64,000 nt of DNA from Actinophytocola xinjiangensis (GTDB lineage: Bacteria > Actinomycetota > Actinomycetes > Mycobacteriales > Pseudonocardiaceae), in the NCBI RefSeq assembly GCF_001921215.1, contig NZ_MSIF01000023.1:62001-126000 (forward strand). The letters run 5' to 3'. How positions within the stretch are numbered: the first letter of the stretch is position 1; each line of letters begins with the position of its first letter. The notes beneath the pieces were generated by a model, which worked only from the letters and a program-made list of their open reading frames with translations, ran no database searches and was not told where the DNA came from. Both the position numbers and the translations under genes were made by a program. Positions 17,726 to 25,696 of this stretch are shown in pieces.

Positions 17726-18997
17726 TCACCGTGTGCGGAGGTGATGGCTGAGGGTGTGGGTCAGCCGGAGGAGTGCGGCCTGGCCGTCATCGCCCGTCTC
17801 AACCAGTCCGCCGTTCCGTGCGGTCCGGATGATGCGCTGGATCTGATGCGGTAGCCGCTGAACCTCGGCGGCGGTGAGCGCGGTGCGGAATGCTTCTCGG
17901 GCGCTGTCGCGGTCGCCGGACTGGAGGTGGACCTGTCCGGCGGTCACCTGCTCGATGATGTGCCACTGCGGGGCAGTGTGCGGGTCGGCCAGACAGGTCC
18001 GCATGACCCGGGCCGCCTCCGTGGCGCGCCCGGTCGACGCGAGACCGCGTGCGCGGATCTCGCGGAACGTGAACGGGTTGACCAGCATTCCGGGTGTGTG
18101 TTCACGGTCGAGCAGGTCAGCGAACCGCATGATCGCGCCGTCGAACGTCCTCCGGTCGCCATGTTCCCCGGCGGCACGGGCGAGAAGCGCCAGCGCGGCG
18201 CCTTGCCCTTCGTTGTCGACCGACAGGGCAACGGCACGGCATAGTCGCGCGATGGCCGCGGGGAGATGGTTCGCCTTCCGGAGTTCGTTGCCGTGCATTC
18301 TCAGCGTGTGCGCGAGGAAGATGGGGTCGTCGAGTTGGTCGGCGATGAGCAGTGCTTTGCCGGTCCACCGTGCGGCGGAGGACAGCCGTTCCTCGGGAAG
18401 AATCGTACCCAGTGACACGCCAAGTGAGACACGTGCTCGCGCCAGCAGGACAAGGACGTCGCGTTCGGTGTGTCCGTCGGCGGCTCGTGCTTCCAACCGG
18501 GCGACCAGTGGCCACAGTTCGTTCACGGCGTCAACCGCACGGCCAGCCTGGCGGGCGATCTCAGCGAGACGAATCGTGGAGTCCCCGAACTGGACCAGGG
18601 CGGCGAAATCCGCGTCGTCGTCATCGGTCACGCCGAGCACATGCGCGGGCAGGCCGAGTATGCGCGCGATGTGCCGGCGCGCACCGATGTCGTTGATCGA
18701 GCGGCGGCGTGTCTCGATCATGGACACGTAGGTCTTGTCGTATCCGAGAATGCGCGCCAGCCGGTCCTGGCTGACTCCGTTGAGATGTCGGTACGTACGA
18801 AAGATGATGGCCAGATCCCGACTGCCCAGCGCGATGGCTGCCTCAGGTGAGGACCACAGCCATACCGTCGGTACCGGACGGCGCATTGGCACGACCGGTG
18901 TCGCACGGCCCGCGCTCGTGTGACAGGCGGGGCAGACCAACTCGGTGGTGACCGTGCTCAACGCCGCTCCGCATGCCTCGCACCGTCCGCTGCCCAC
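17726..18997 (-). CDS. XRE-family regulator with zinc ribbon and TPR-like C-terminus
   Basis: This 423-residue regulator starts with a zinc-ribbon-like segment (Cys6, Cys9, Cys22, Cys25). A helix-turn-helix follows at about residues 60-115 (SQDRLARILGYDKTYVSMIE). The rest is a long helical TPR-like region, typical of actinobacterial XRE sensors that bind peptides or small ligands. It starts with GTG, seven bases after the NUDIX gene, in the same operon. The inverted repeat at 19513 in the divergent promoter region is a candidate operator. Confidence 0.85.
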   Translation of the reverse strand: MGSGRCEACGAALSTVTTELVCPACHTSAGRATPVVPMRRPVPTVWLWSSPEAAIALGSRDLAIIFRTYRHLNGVSQDRLARILGYDKTYVSMIETRRRSINDIGARRHIARILGLPAHVLGVTDDDDADFAALVQFGDSTIRLAEIARQAGRAVDAVNELWPLVARLEARAADGHTERDVLVLLARARVSLGVSLGTILPEERLSSAARWTGKALLIADQLDDPIFLAHTLRMHGNELRKANHLPAAIARLCRAVALSVDNEGQGAALALLARAAGEHGDRRTFDGAIMRFADLLDREHTPGMLVNPFTFREIRARGLASTGRATEAARVMRTCLADPHTAPQWHIIEQVTAGQVHLQSGDRDSAREAFRTALTAAEVQRLPHQIQRIIRTARNGGLVETGDDGQAALLRLTHTLSHHLRTR

Positions 18998-19004
18998 GGT
19001 TGGG

Positions 19005-19430
19005 CTAGGTGGTCGCGGCTGAGTTGCTGTCGCGGAGCCTGGCGTACCAGGTCGCGATCGAACGCTTGTAGCCTTCCGGCATGGTCAGCGCCGGGACGTC
19101 GCGTTCGTCGAACAGGCCGACCTCTTTGTGCTCGTGCGAGACCACAGGGACGATATCGCCGATCGGGTCGCATCCGTAGGTCACGATGAACACGTGCTTC
19201 TCGGCAGCGTTGATGTAGTACATCCAGCTGTCGAGGATCGGGCCGGTCTCGACCTGCCACTGAGTTTCTTCCAGAATTTCTCGGGCGACGCATTCCTCCG
19301 GTGTTTCACCGATCTCGATGCGGCCGCCGGGGAGCTCCCATTCTTCGCGTTCGTTGCGCAGGAGAAGCACCTTGCCGGCGCGTACCACGACCCCCTTGAT
19401 CGAGATCGAGAACGTTGGCGGTGTGTACAC
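19005..19430 (-). CDS. NUDIX hydrolase
   Basis: This 141-residue protein carries a Nudix box at residues 36-58 (GRIEIGETPEECVAREILEE), with the metal-binding REILEE core. The Gly expected near the end of the box is Gln. The family hydrolyses nucleoside diphosphates linked to another group; this substrate is unknown. It is the first gene of an operon with the XRE regulator and diverges from the oxygenase gene, suggesting that the three act together in nucleotide or small-molecule metabolism. Confidence 0.9.
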   Translation of the reverse strand: MYTPPTFSISIKGVVVRAGKVLLLRNEREEWELPGGRIEIGETPEECVAREILEETQWQVETGPILDSWMYYINAAEKHVFIVTYGCDPIGDIVPVVSHEHKEVGLFDERDVPALTMPEGYKRSIATWYARLRDSNSAATT

Positions 19431-19512
19431 GTCCTGGCCCTCCGGTCATCGCTGTGATTGGCGTACTGAGCAACGTAGCGCATTCGGCGGCGGCCAGGTG
19501 CGGTGTAACTGT

Positions 19513-19525
19513 TGACAAGTTGTCA
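19513..19525. promoter_or_regulatory. Perfect inverted repeat in a divergent promoter region
   Basis: TGACAA-G-TTGTCA is a perfect 6+1+6 palindrome between the divergent NUDIX/XRE operon and the oxygenase gene. It overlaps a TTGACA that could serve as a -35 box. It is a plausible operator for the adjacent XRE regulator; binding is inference. Confidence 0.4.
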
Positions 19526-19595
19526 CTGGACATTGCTGGTGGACGCTCCTTTCCTTGGCCATGGAGTGATGGCTGTGGTGATGGGGAGGTCAGGC

Positions 19596-20357
19596 ATGAG
19601 ATCCGAGTCGTGGACGCGGTACCGGGTTGGCGGTGACCGGAGCACGGATGCGGCGAGCGAGCTGGCTCCGGCACTGGCCCAGCAGGGCTTGGTCCTGATC
19701 GACGATCTACGCGGCGGGAATGACCTGCTCCGATTGGCACGCTCACTGACCACTGTCACGCCGCACCGGGACAGCGACGCGGCGGGTCTCACCACGATCA
19801 CCGATGTCGGCGGTCCGGTGCGGCGCGGCTTCGCCGGTTTCAGCGCCTGTGCTCTCAATCCGCATACGGACCGGTCGGGGGTCGCGAACCCGCCGGGTCT
19901 GCTCATGATGTCCTGCGGACAACCCGCGAACCTGGGTGGTGAATGTGTTGTCATCGACGGAAAGGCGGTCTACGACGAGCTTGCCCAAACCTGTTCGCGA
20001 GCACTTCGGGCATTGGGTGGTCCGCGATCGGTCCTGTTCGGCGGAGCCGCAGGATATCTCGGATCAATCTTCACGAGAGTTGGTGATCGGATCACGATCC
20101 GTCTTCGCCTGGATGACCTCGCGCGGTTCTCGCCCGAGGTCACCCGCTGGTTGCCGATCCTGCGCGCCACGATTGACCGACATGCCGTGATGTTCGGTCT
20201 CGATGCTGGACAGGGCTATGTTCTCGACAACTGCCGATGGTTGCACGGTCGGCGTGCGTTTTCGGGTCAGCGAGTGATGTATCGGGTGAACGGGCACCCG
20301 CGGCCGAGTTCGGGGCTGATCCCAGGATTTCTTCCAGGCGGTGCGCGGCTGCCCTGA
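19596..20357 (+). CDS. TauD/TfdA-like Fe(II)/2-oxoglutarate oxygenase
   Basis: This 253-residue protein has the facial triad of the clavaminate-synthase-like fold: His90 and Asp92 in NPHTDRS and distal His217 in RWLHGRRAF, with a following Arg for 2-oxoglutarate. PPGLLMMSC and GGECVVIDG are typical of the group. The ATG at 19596 is chosen because GGGGAGG lies seven bases before it; earlier TTG and ATG codons lack such a site. It would hydroxylate an unknown small molecule. It diverges from the NUDIX/XRE operon. Confidence 0.85.
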   Translation: MRSESWTRYRVGGDRSTDAASELAPALAQQGLVLIDDLRGGNDLLRLARSLTTVTPHRDSDAAGLTTITDVGGPVRRGFAGFSACALNPHTDRSGVANPPGLLMMSCGQPANLGGECVVIDGKAVYDELAQTCSRALRALGGPRSVLFGGAAGYLGSIFTRVGDRITIRLRLDDLARFSPEVTRWLPILRATIDRHAVMFGLDAGQGYVLDNCRWLHGRRAFSGQRVMYRVNGHPRPSSGLIPGFLPGGARLP

Positions 20358-20582
20358 CCCGCTTGTTGGACGCCTGGCCACCGCGTTGGCGGTGACCAGG
20401 CAAGCGTGTGACGGCGTGCGGAGGTGGTGGATGAGGGTGCTCGGGGCGAGGACGATGCTCGGGTCCTGGGAGGGCTTGGAGTCGCGTGCGGCGGCGTGGT
20501 GGCCGTTGTTCGCGATCTCGACGCATTCGCCGTTGCCTGTGCTGCAGGAACTCTTTCGCCAGGCGGTGGGGTCCATGGTCAT
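20064..20582 (-). CDS. DUF397 protein with lost stop codon, running on antisense
   Basis: The first 57 codons form a normal DUF397 domain (MTMDPTAWRKSSCSTGNGEC to IHHLRTP). At the place where the intact copy at 24458 ends CCG-TAA, this copy reads CCG-TCA (20409-20411), so the frame stays open for about 115 more codons. Part of that tail lies antisense to the oxygenase gene and shows no family features. The intact part overlaps the end of the deleted XRE remnant by TGATG, as in the intact pair. DUF397 proteins normally pair with XRE regulators. The extended product is probably non-functional. Confidence 0.7.
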   Translation of the reverse strand: MTMDPTAWRKSSCSTGNGECVEIANNGHHAAARDSKPSQDPSIVLAPSTLIHHLRTPSHACLVTANAVARRPTSGSGQPRTAWKKSWDQPRTRPRVPVHPIHHSLTRKRTPTVQPSAVVENIALSSIETEHHGMSVNRGAQDRQPAGDLGREPREVIQAKTDRDPITNSRED

Positions 20583-20731
20583 CAGGCTGTCTCCTTCAAC
20601 TTGCGTGAGAGGTCGGCGAGAAGTGACGCCGAGTCATAGGGGCTGGCTGCGACAGCGACGTCCTCGAAGCTGATGTAGGCGGCGTACTCCCATCGCCGCA
20701 CCCACCGCTGTCGGCGACACAGCTCCCGGCG
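20582..20731 (-). pseudogene. XRE/DUF5753 (Scr1-type) remnant with a large internal deletion
   Basis: The frame reads ELCRRQRWVRRWEYAAYISF, then continues directly into VAVAASPYDSASLLADLSRK. In the intact homologue at 24640-25512 these parts lie about 150 residues apart (EYAAYISFED near residue 105, VAVAASPIDSASLIADLARE at the C-terminus). The N-terminal helix-turn-helix is also missing, cut off by the adjacent phosphotransferase gene. The stop overlaps the DUF397 ATG as in the intact pair. This is a clear internal deletion product. Confidence 0.8.
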
Positions 20732-20732
20732 G

Positions 20733-21698
20733 TCACCCGATGCGGTGTAGTGCTGCCTCGACGGCGGTCTCGACCCGGGAGGTCATGCCGGGTACGTCGA
20801 CGGGACGGCGTCCGGCGACCTGGGCACAGATCCATTTCGGCGCGCTGTCGTCGTGGTGCAGCAGGGCGTACAGGTCCCACCACGGATCGAGGGGCGTGCC
20901 GGTGATCGACTCGTAGAGTGACCGGAGTTGTTCGGACCACTCGGGTGAGTGGAGTGCGGCCAGGTAGCGCCGGCAGTGCCCGACGTCGATCGCGCGCGAG
21001 CCCCGGTGGAGGGAGTTCCAGTCGGTCAGGCCGGTGATCCTTTCGCGTGACCACAGCAGGTTGACCGGGAGGAGATCGCCGTGCAGGAAGACGGCGGTGT
21101 CCTCGGGCGGTGGCGCCGCCATGACAGCGAACGCCGCCTTCCACACCGACGGCCGCTGTGCGCCGGACGGCACCCGAAACCCGCCTGGGGCAGCGATCCA
21201 GGAATCCGCCCACGGTCTGAACCTTGTCGCGGGGAGATCGAGGGAATGCAGCAGGGCGGCGATCTCCGCGATCCTCGTCAGCCACGGCCGAGGATCCGAC
21301 GGACTGAGGTGAACCCGCCCCGGCAGGTGGGTCATCAGCAACGACGGCGAGCCGCCCGTCGAGGCACCGGCGACGTCGGTGGCCAGGACGCCGGGAACCG
21401 GGAGCCCGCTTCCCGCCACCACACCGAGGTTGGTGATCTCCTTCTCCAGGCTGCGACGCAGGCCCAGCTCGCCCGGGTACTGCCGCAGTACGACGGACGT
21501 CCGCGTTCCACGTCGTTCGACGGTCAGCCGGTGCACGGCGGAGCAGACACCACCGGTCAGCCGGCGACAGTCAACGACGCGACTGCCCCGACCCAGCGAC
21601 GCCGCGACCCACGCGAGAGTCTCCGCGCAGGGCCGACGCTGTCGGAACCCGCCGTCCCGCCAGTCGCCGCCGGTCATGTGCGTGAACGTACTCGTCAC
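20733..21698 (-). CDS. Aminoglycoside phosphotransferase (APH) family protein
   Basis: This is a 321-residue kinase-like protein with the APH catalytic loop HGDLLPVNLLW (His206, Asp208, Asn213) and the metal-binding DWN motif (GLTDWNSLHRG, Asp226). The N-lobe contains VVLRQYPG and a glycine-rich LTGGVCSAVHRL. Such proteins phosphorylate aminoglycosides, macrolides or many other small molecules, so resistance cannot be assumed. It may start at 21698 or at an in-frame ATG seven codons later. It abuts the truncated XRE remnant, which suggests it arrived in the rearrangement. Confidence 0.82.
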   Translation of the reverse strand: MTSTFTHMTGGDWRDGGFRQRRPCAETLAWVAASLGRGSRVVDCRRLTGGVCSAVHRLTVERRGTRTSVVLRQYPGELGLRRSLEKEITNLGVVAGSGLPVPGVLATDVAGASTGGSPSLLMTHLPGRVHLSPSDPRPWLTRIAEIAALLHSLDLPATRFRPWADSWIAAPGGFRVPSGAQRPSVWKAAFAVMAAPPPEDTAVFLHGDLLPVNLLWSRERITGLTDWNSLHRGSRAIDVGHCRRYLAALHSPEWSEQLRSLYESITGTPLDPWWDLYALLHHDDSAPKWICAQVAGRRPVDVPGMTSRVETAVEAALHRIG

Positions 21699-21830
21699 GG
21701 GACTGCGTGACGGATCCCGGCTCGGTGAGTGATTCCGTGAATATTCCGTGAGGATTGCGCCGGGGTGTGCTGAGTCGTGCCTGGTGAACCGACTTTCGGC
21801 GGCTGCGGTGAAGATCTAACGTTGCTGGTC

Positions 21831-21836
21831 TAATAT
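21831..21836 (+). promoter_or_regulatory. Candidate -10 box for the EACC1-caspase operon
   Basis: TAATAT stands out in a relatively AT-rich stretch about 100 bases upstream of the EACC1 gene. No convincing -35 box is found at the usual distance. A direct repeat of TTCCGTGA lies further upstream (about 21731-21752). This is a weak prediction. Confidence 0.25.
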
Positions 21837-21937
21837 CGCACTGCTTACCTGCTCGCGGTGTCAGCGAGGCTCCGGACGCTGTGACCAGCGTGGGGGAGCG
21901 CCGAAATCGGCGATCGGAACGGGAAGAGGGAGTGGTC

Positions 21938-22321
21938 GTGGAATTGGTGATCACGGCTGGCGACGAGACGGGTGACCTGTCGACGTGGCTCGCTCGGGAG
22001 AATGACCTGCGGGGCTACGTTCGCAGTCGGCCAGGGCCACTCTCGGAGCACACGCTGGCCGCCGAAGTTGTGATCATCGCGGCGATCGCGGCGGTGTCCG
22101 CGCTGGCCCGGTCCATCTGCGGCTATCTCATCGAGCGGGAGCGCGCTCGACGGACCGACCTCGAGTTCGCGATCACCAGGAAATCTGGAAACGTCGACCA
22201 TTTCGTGGTCAACGGAACAACGGATCCGCTGCGGCTCGTCGAGTTGCTGTTGGGGGAGGACGGGCCGAGCGATCAGATCGGGGACGGCGACTCCGATGCC
22301 TCTTCGTCTGCCGTATCCTAG
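21938..22321 (+). CDS. EACC1-type effector-associated protein
   Basis: This 127-residue protein resembles effector-associated constant component 1, a small actinobacterial domain that accompanies caspase and other conflict effectors. Matching parts are the opening strand ELVITAGDE, LSTWLARENDLRG, a hydrophobic helix (VVIIAAIAAVSALARSICGYL) and the closing strands. The GTG at 21938 is chosen because GAAGAGGG precedes it at good distance; GTG codons at 21932 and 21881 are alternatives. It overlaps the caspase gene by 26 bases. A regulatory or adaptor role for the caspase is inference from the family. Confidence 0.78.
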   Translation: MELVITAGDETGDLSTWLARENDLRGYVRSRPGPLSEHTLAAEVVIIAAIAAVSALARSICGYLIERERARRTDLEFAITRKSGNVDHFVVNGTTDPLRLVELLLGEDGPSDQIGDGDSDASSSAVS

Positions 22322-23540
22322 TCAGTCGCGGGCCGTGCTGATCGGCACCTCGACGTACACGGGCATGCCTGGCACCGCGACCCTGCCGGGCGTGCGCAAC
22401 AACATCTCGGACCTGATCAACGTTCTCGCGGATCCGGTCAACGGTGGTTTCTCCCGGGACAACTGCATCTCGTTGATCGACGAGCCCGATCCCGAGGTCA
22501 TTCTTCAGAAGTTGGACGAGGCCGCCGAGCAGGCGCAGGACGTGCTGTTGGTCTACCTGGCCGCGCACGCCACGCCGAAGGACAACGTGAGCAACGAACT
22601 CGCCATCCTGCTGTCCGGCACGGACACGACGAAGCGCAGGTGGTGGCGTGACGCGTTGTCGTACAACGACACCCGCCAGGTATTACGGGAAAGTCGGGCG
22701 CGGAACACGATAGTCATCGTGGACACGTGTTTCGCCGGGCGCGTCCTGCCCGAGGTTCTGGGAACGGACCTGTTCGACGTCGGTGGCGCGTACACGTTGG
22801 CGGCGGTCGGGCCGAACGGGCGGGCGTCCGCGAAACACTGGAGCAGACAGAACACCGCGTTCACCGGCGTACTGCTGCAGTTCCTGTCCGAAGGTGTGGC
22901 CGGGCCCGACCCGCTGTTGTCGCTGCCGCGAATTTACCCGCTTCTCCGGGCTGAGCTCACTGCCCACGAATATCCTGTGCCGCATCAGCACCAGACCAAC
23001 GAGATCGAGCAGATCGCGATCGTCCGCAACCGGTCCCAAGTGACCGACTGGACCGTGCCGAAGGAAATCGCCGAGGGGCTCAACAGCCTCATCCCCACCG
23101 TCCGGCGCGAAGCGGTCGCCGCGCTCGGTGCCCTCGGTCGAGGTGTGGGCGGTGTCGCTCGGGACCAGGTTCGGACGATCCTGACCGGCATGGTCGCCGA
23201 CGACAGCAACCTGGTCCGCGACGAGGTCAGACATGTTCTCGACGCTGTCGAGAACGGTGTCGCCCGACCCGCGCACCCCGTGTGGCCCCGGGTCCCCGAG
23301 GTGGACCTGGACCCGCGCATCTGGCCCGAGCGGACCCGATCGCGTCCGGCGCGGTGCTGGCTGCCGGTGGGGGTGGTCGCGTGGGTCGCCGCCGCACTGT
23401 TCCTGTGGTGGCGGGACTGGATCATCTGGCAGGCGGCGATCGCCGGTCTGGCCATCGGTGTGCTCGGCTGGCTTGCCGCGTTCGCCGGGGCCAGGCTCGC
23501 CGAGCCGGCGGCCGGTCCCACCCAGGGGGAGGAAGAATAA
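22296..23540 (+). CDS. EACC1-associated caspase-like protease with membrane anchor
   Basis: This 414-residue protein has an N-terminal caspase/metacaspase fold (residues 10-235). The probable catalytic dyad is His91 (VYLAAHAT) and Cys145 (IVIVDTCFAG). RAVLIGTSTY and LPGVRNNISDL are typical of bacterial caspase-like proteins. Residues about 250-320 are helical and HEAT-like. Two hydrophobic segments (VGVVAWVAAALFLWW and the stretch around AAIAGLAIGVLGWLAAF) would anchor it in the membrane. It is translated after EACC1 and before a solute-binding gene. A death-effector role is inferred from the family. Confidence 0.88.
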   Translation: MPLRLPYPSQSRAVLIGTSTYTGMPGTATLPGVRNNISDLINVLADPVNGGFSRDNCISLIDEPDPEVILQKLDEAAEQAQDVLLVYLAAHATPKDNVSNELAILLSGTDTTKRRWWRDALSYNDTRQVLRESRARNTIVIVDTCFAGRVLPEVLGTDLFDVGGAYTLAAVGPNGRASAKHWSRQNTAFTGVLLQFLSEGVAGPDPLLSLPRIYPLLRAELTAHEYPVPHQHQTNEIEQIAIVRNRSQVTDWTVPKEIAEGLNSLIPTVRREAVAALGALGRGVGGVARDQVRTILTGMVADDSNLVRDEVRHVLDAVENGVARPAHPVWPRVPEVDLDPRIWPERTRSRPARCWLPVGVVAWVAAALFLWWRDWIIWQAAIAGLAIGVLGWLAAFAGARLAEPAAGPTQGEEE

Positions 23541-23542
23541 GG

Positions 23543-24445
23543 ATGGCCTTCGCACGCCTGCTGCGTTCGCGCGTGGTGCCGCTCGCCGCGGCTGCCCTGG
23601 TGGTCGTGGGTGCCACAGCGGTGGCCGACCGGTACCCGTCACTGCGCTATCTCTCCGGCGAGGTGAGAATAGGGATCAACGGGAACCTGCCGGGCTGGAG
23701 CTACGTCCCTGAAGGCGCCTCCGAGCATCAAGGGTTCGACCCCGAGTATCGGGGGTTCGACGTCGAGTTGGCGAATTTCCTTCAGGCTAAATATGGCTTC
23801 GATCTTGAACTGGTCACACTCCAGCCGAACGACCGTATCACCGCGCTGCTGGACTACAAGGTTGACCTCGTCATTTCCAACTTCTCGATCGAAGGGCCGA
23901 GCGGATTCGGCCCGGACGTGCGCCGGCAGGACGTGCTCGACTTCGCGGGCCCATATTTCCAGGACGTGAGCGGTTACATGTACTCTCGCGTCAAGCCAGC
24001 ATGGCGGGATGACGACGAATTTTACGCACGTTCATGTGTGAGCGAGGGTACCACTGCCGAGGAGTGGCATCTACCCATGGGCGGTGTTAAGGAAACTCAG
24101 CGCAGGTGTTTTGAGCGGTTCGTCGACCGCAATGACGTCGATGTTGTTGCTGTGGCGACCGATTTTTCGATCCTGGCCGCGTACGTGGACGACCTTAAAA
24201 ACAAAGGTGACGATCTGGAACCTCCAGAGGTATGGAAAGAGGGCGAGGAGAAATTCGTCCGCGAAGAAAAGTATGGGATCGCCATGAGGGAGAACAGTCC
24301 CGGGCTCTGTGGTGAGCTGAACCGTGCCATCCAGGAGTTCCTGGACGGCAACGGCTGGGATGAGGCGTTCCGCCAGGAATTGCGGATGCTCAACCGTGAC
24401 GGGAAGAAGCCGGACGCGGTCGATTCAGAAGTGTGCGGGCGATAA
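23543..24445 (+). CDS. Solute-binding (SBP_bac_3-like) sensor protein in the caspase operon
   Basis: This 300-residue protein begins with one hydrophobic segment (VVPLAAAALVVVGATAVA) without a lipobox, then a type-3 periplasmic-binding fold: EVRIGINGNLPGW, GFDVELANFLQAKYGFDLEL, NDRITALLDYKVDLVISNFS, and the closing EKYGIAMRENSPGLCGELNR. The family binds amino acids or related ligands. It starts two bases after the caspase stop, with no transporter genes nearby, so it may act as an outside ligand sensor for the membrane-anchored caspase (inference). Codon use is noticeably less GC-rich than its neighbours. Confidence 0.82.
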   Translation: MAFARLLRSRVVPLAAAALVVVGATAVADRYPSLRYLSGEVRIGINGNLPGWSYVPEGASEHQGFDPEYRGFDVELANFLQAKYGFDLELVTLQPNDRITALLDYKVDLVISNFSIEGPSGFGPDVRRQDVLDFAGPYFQDVSGYMYSRVKPAWRDDDEFYARSCVSEGTTAEEWHLPMGGVKETQRRCFERFVDRNDVDVVAVATDFSILAAYVDDLKNKGDDLEPPEVWKEGEEKFVREEKYGIAMRENSPGLCGELNRAIQEFLDGNGWDEAFRQELRMLNRDGKKPDAVDSEVCGR

Positions 24446-24457
24446 CCGCCGCCACTG

Positions 24458-24643
24458 TTACGGCGTGCGGAGGTGGTGGAGGAAGGTGCGGAGGGTGGTC
24501 GGGGCGAGGATGAGGATGGGGCCGAGGGGGTTCTTGGAGTCCCGGGCGGCGGCGTGGTGGCCGTCGTTGGCGATCTCGACGCACTGGCCGTTGCCGCTGC
24601 TGAGAGCACTCTTCCGCCAGGCGGCGTTGGGAACGTTGGTCAT
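24458..24643 (-). CDS. DUF397 protein (intact copy)
   Basis: This 61-residue protein shows the full DUF397 pattern: NAAWRKSALSSGNGQCVEIA, the HHAAARDSKNP turn and the C-terminal FLHHLRTP. It overlaps the stop of the XRE gene by TGATG, as is usual for the pair. DUF397 proteins act with Scr1-type XRE regulators in actinomycetes, by analogy with the BldB/WhiJ-type systems of Streptomyces. It serves here as the reference for the two damaged copies at 16381 and 20409. Confidence 0.93.
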   Translation of the reverse strand: MTNVPNAAWRKSALSSGNGQCVEIANDGHHAAARDSKNPLGPILILAPTTLRTFLHHLRTP

Positions 24644-25512
24644 CGGACATTCTCCTTCATCTCGCGTGCCAGGTCAGCGATCAACGATGCCGAGTCGATG
24701 GGGCTCGCCGCTACGGCCACGAGCGTGTCGAAGCTCGTGCGGAAGTGGCTGATCTTGACGTCGGACTCAAGGAAGAAGTCGCCGGCCATGCTGTCGACGT
24801 AGATCAGGTCGGTGTCCATCGGGTCGGCGAACTCCAGGATCGAGAACTGGCCGGGCATGCCGGGGTGCGCACCAGCAGAGTACCGGATGACCTGCAGGGT
24901 GATGTTGGGTTCGTTCATCGCGCTGGCCAGGTGGTTCAGTTGGTCGAGCATCACCTCGGGGCCACCGACCATGCGATGTAGCGAGGCCTCGTCCACCACC
25001 GCCCACAGCTTGAGTCGTGACTTCTTGGTCAGCACCGCCTGGCGCTCCATCCGCGCGCGGACTCGGTCTTCCACTTCGGCGTCGGTGGCCGTGGGTAGAA
25101 CGCCACGGATGACCGCTCGCGCATAGCGTTCGGTCTGGAGCAATCCCGGCAACAGCAATGACTCGTAGTTCCGAACCCGTTGGGCTTCGTCCTCGAAGCT
25201 GATGTAGGCGGCGTACTCCTCCGGCAACTCGGCGTGGTATTGGCGCAGCCAGCCCTGAATGGCCGCGTCTCGGCACAGTTGGATCAAATATTCACGATAC
25301 GGTTCCTTGACCTTGTACAACCTCAGCAACGTGGCCAGGGTGCGCGCCTGCGGCCGGGCCTTCGCGCTCTCGAGACGATACAGGGTCGCGATGTTGAGTC
25401 CCGTTCGCTCCATCACTTCTTCCCGTGGCAGCCCCGAGTTCTGTCGAAGTCTGCGAAGTTCTGCGGCGAGCCGGCGCAGGCGTACGGTGGGCGTCTGCTT
25501 TTTCTGTCCCAT
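24640..25512 (-). CDS. XRE-family regulator with DUF5753 domain (Scr1-like)
   Basis: This is a 290-residue regulator. The helix-turn-helix spans residues 12-65 (LRRLRQNSGLPREEVMERTG), followed by a DUF5753 ligand or effector domain (YAAYISFEDEAQRVRNYESL, LLPGLLQTERYARAVI, the ILEFADP region). It forms the usual two-gene unit with the overlapping DUF397 gene. It lies divergent to the small gene at 25697, and the 184-base AT-richer gap between them probably holds its promoter. It is the only intact copy in this window. Confidence 0.93.
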   Translation of the reverse strand: MGQKKQTPTVRLRRLAAELRRLRQNSGLPREEVMERTGLNIATLYRLESAKARPQARTLATLLRLYKVKEPYREYLIQLCRDAAIQGWLRQYHAELPEEYAAYISFEDEAQRVRNYESLLLPGLLQTERYARAVIRGVLPTATDAEVEDRVRARMERQAVLTKKSRLKLWAVVDEASLHRMVGGPEVMLDQLNHLASAMNEPNITLQVIRYSAGAHPGMPGQFSILEFADPMDTDLIYVDSMAGDFFLESDVKISHFRTSFDTLVAVAASPIDSASLIADLAREMKENVR

Positions 25513-25696
25513 GTGGCGATCTCCCGACGAGTTGGCCGGCCAAAAAACAAAGTTGACCCGCGATTGTGCAATGTTGCGGAATGGGGATTGTGGCAGGCAT
25601 TATTGCCCTCCGAGGAGGAATGGATCAAGTCCCGCTGTGGACCGTTGTCCACGAACAGTGATCTCCTCAGTCACCCATTCGAGTGAAGGAAGAACG

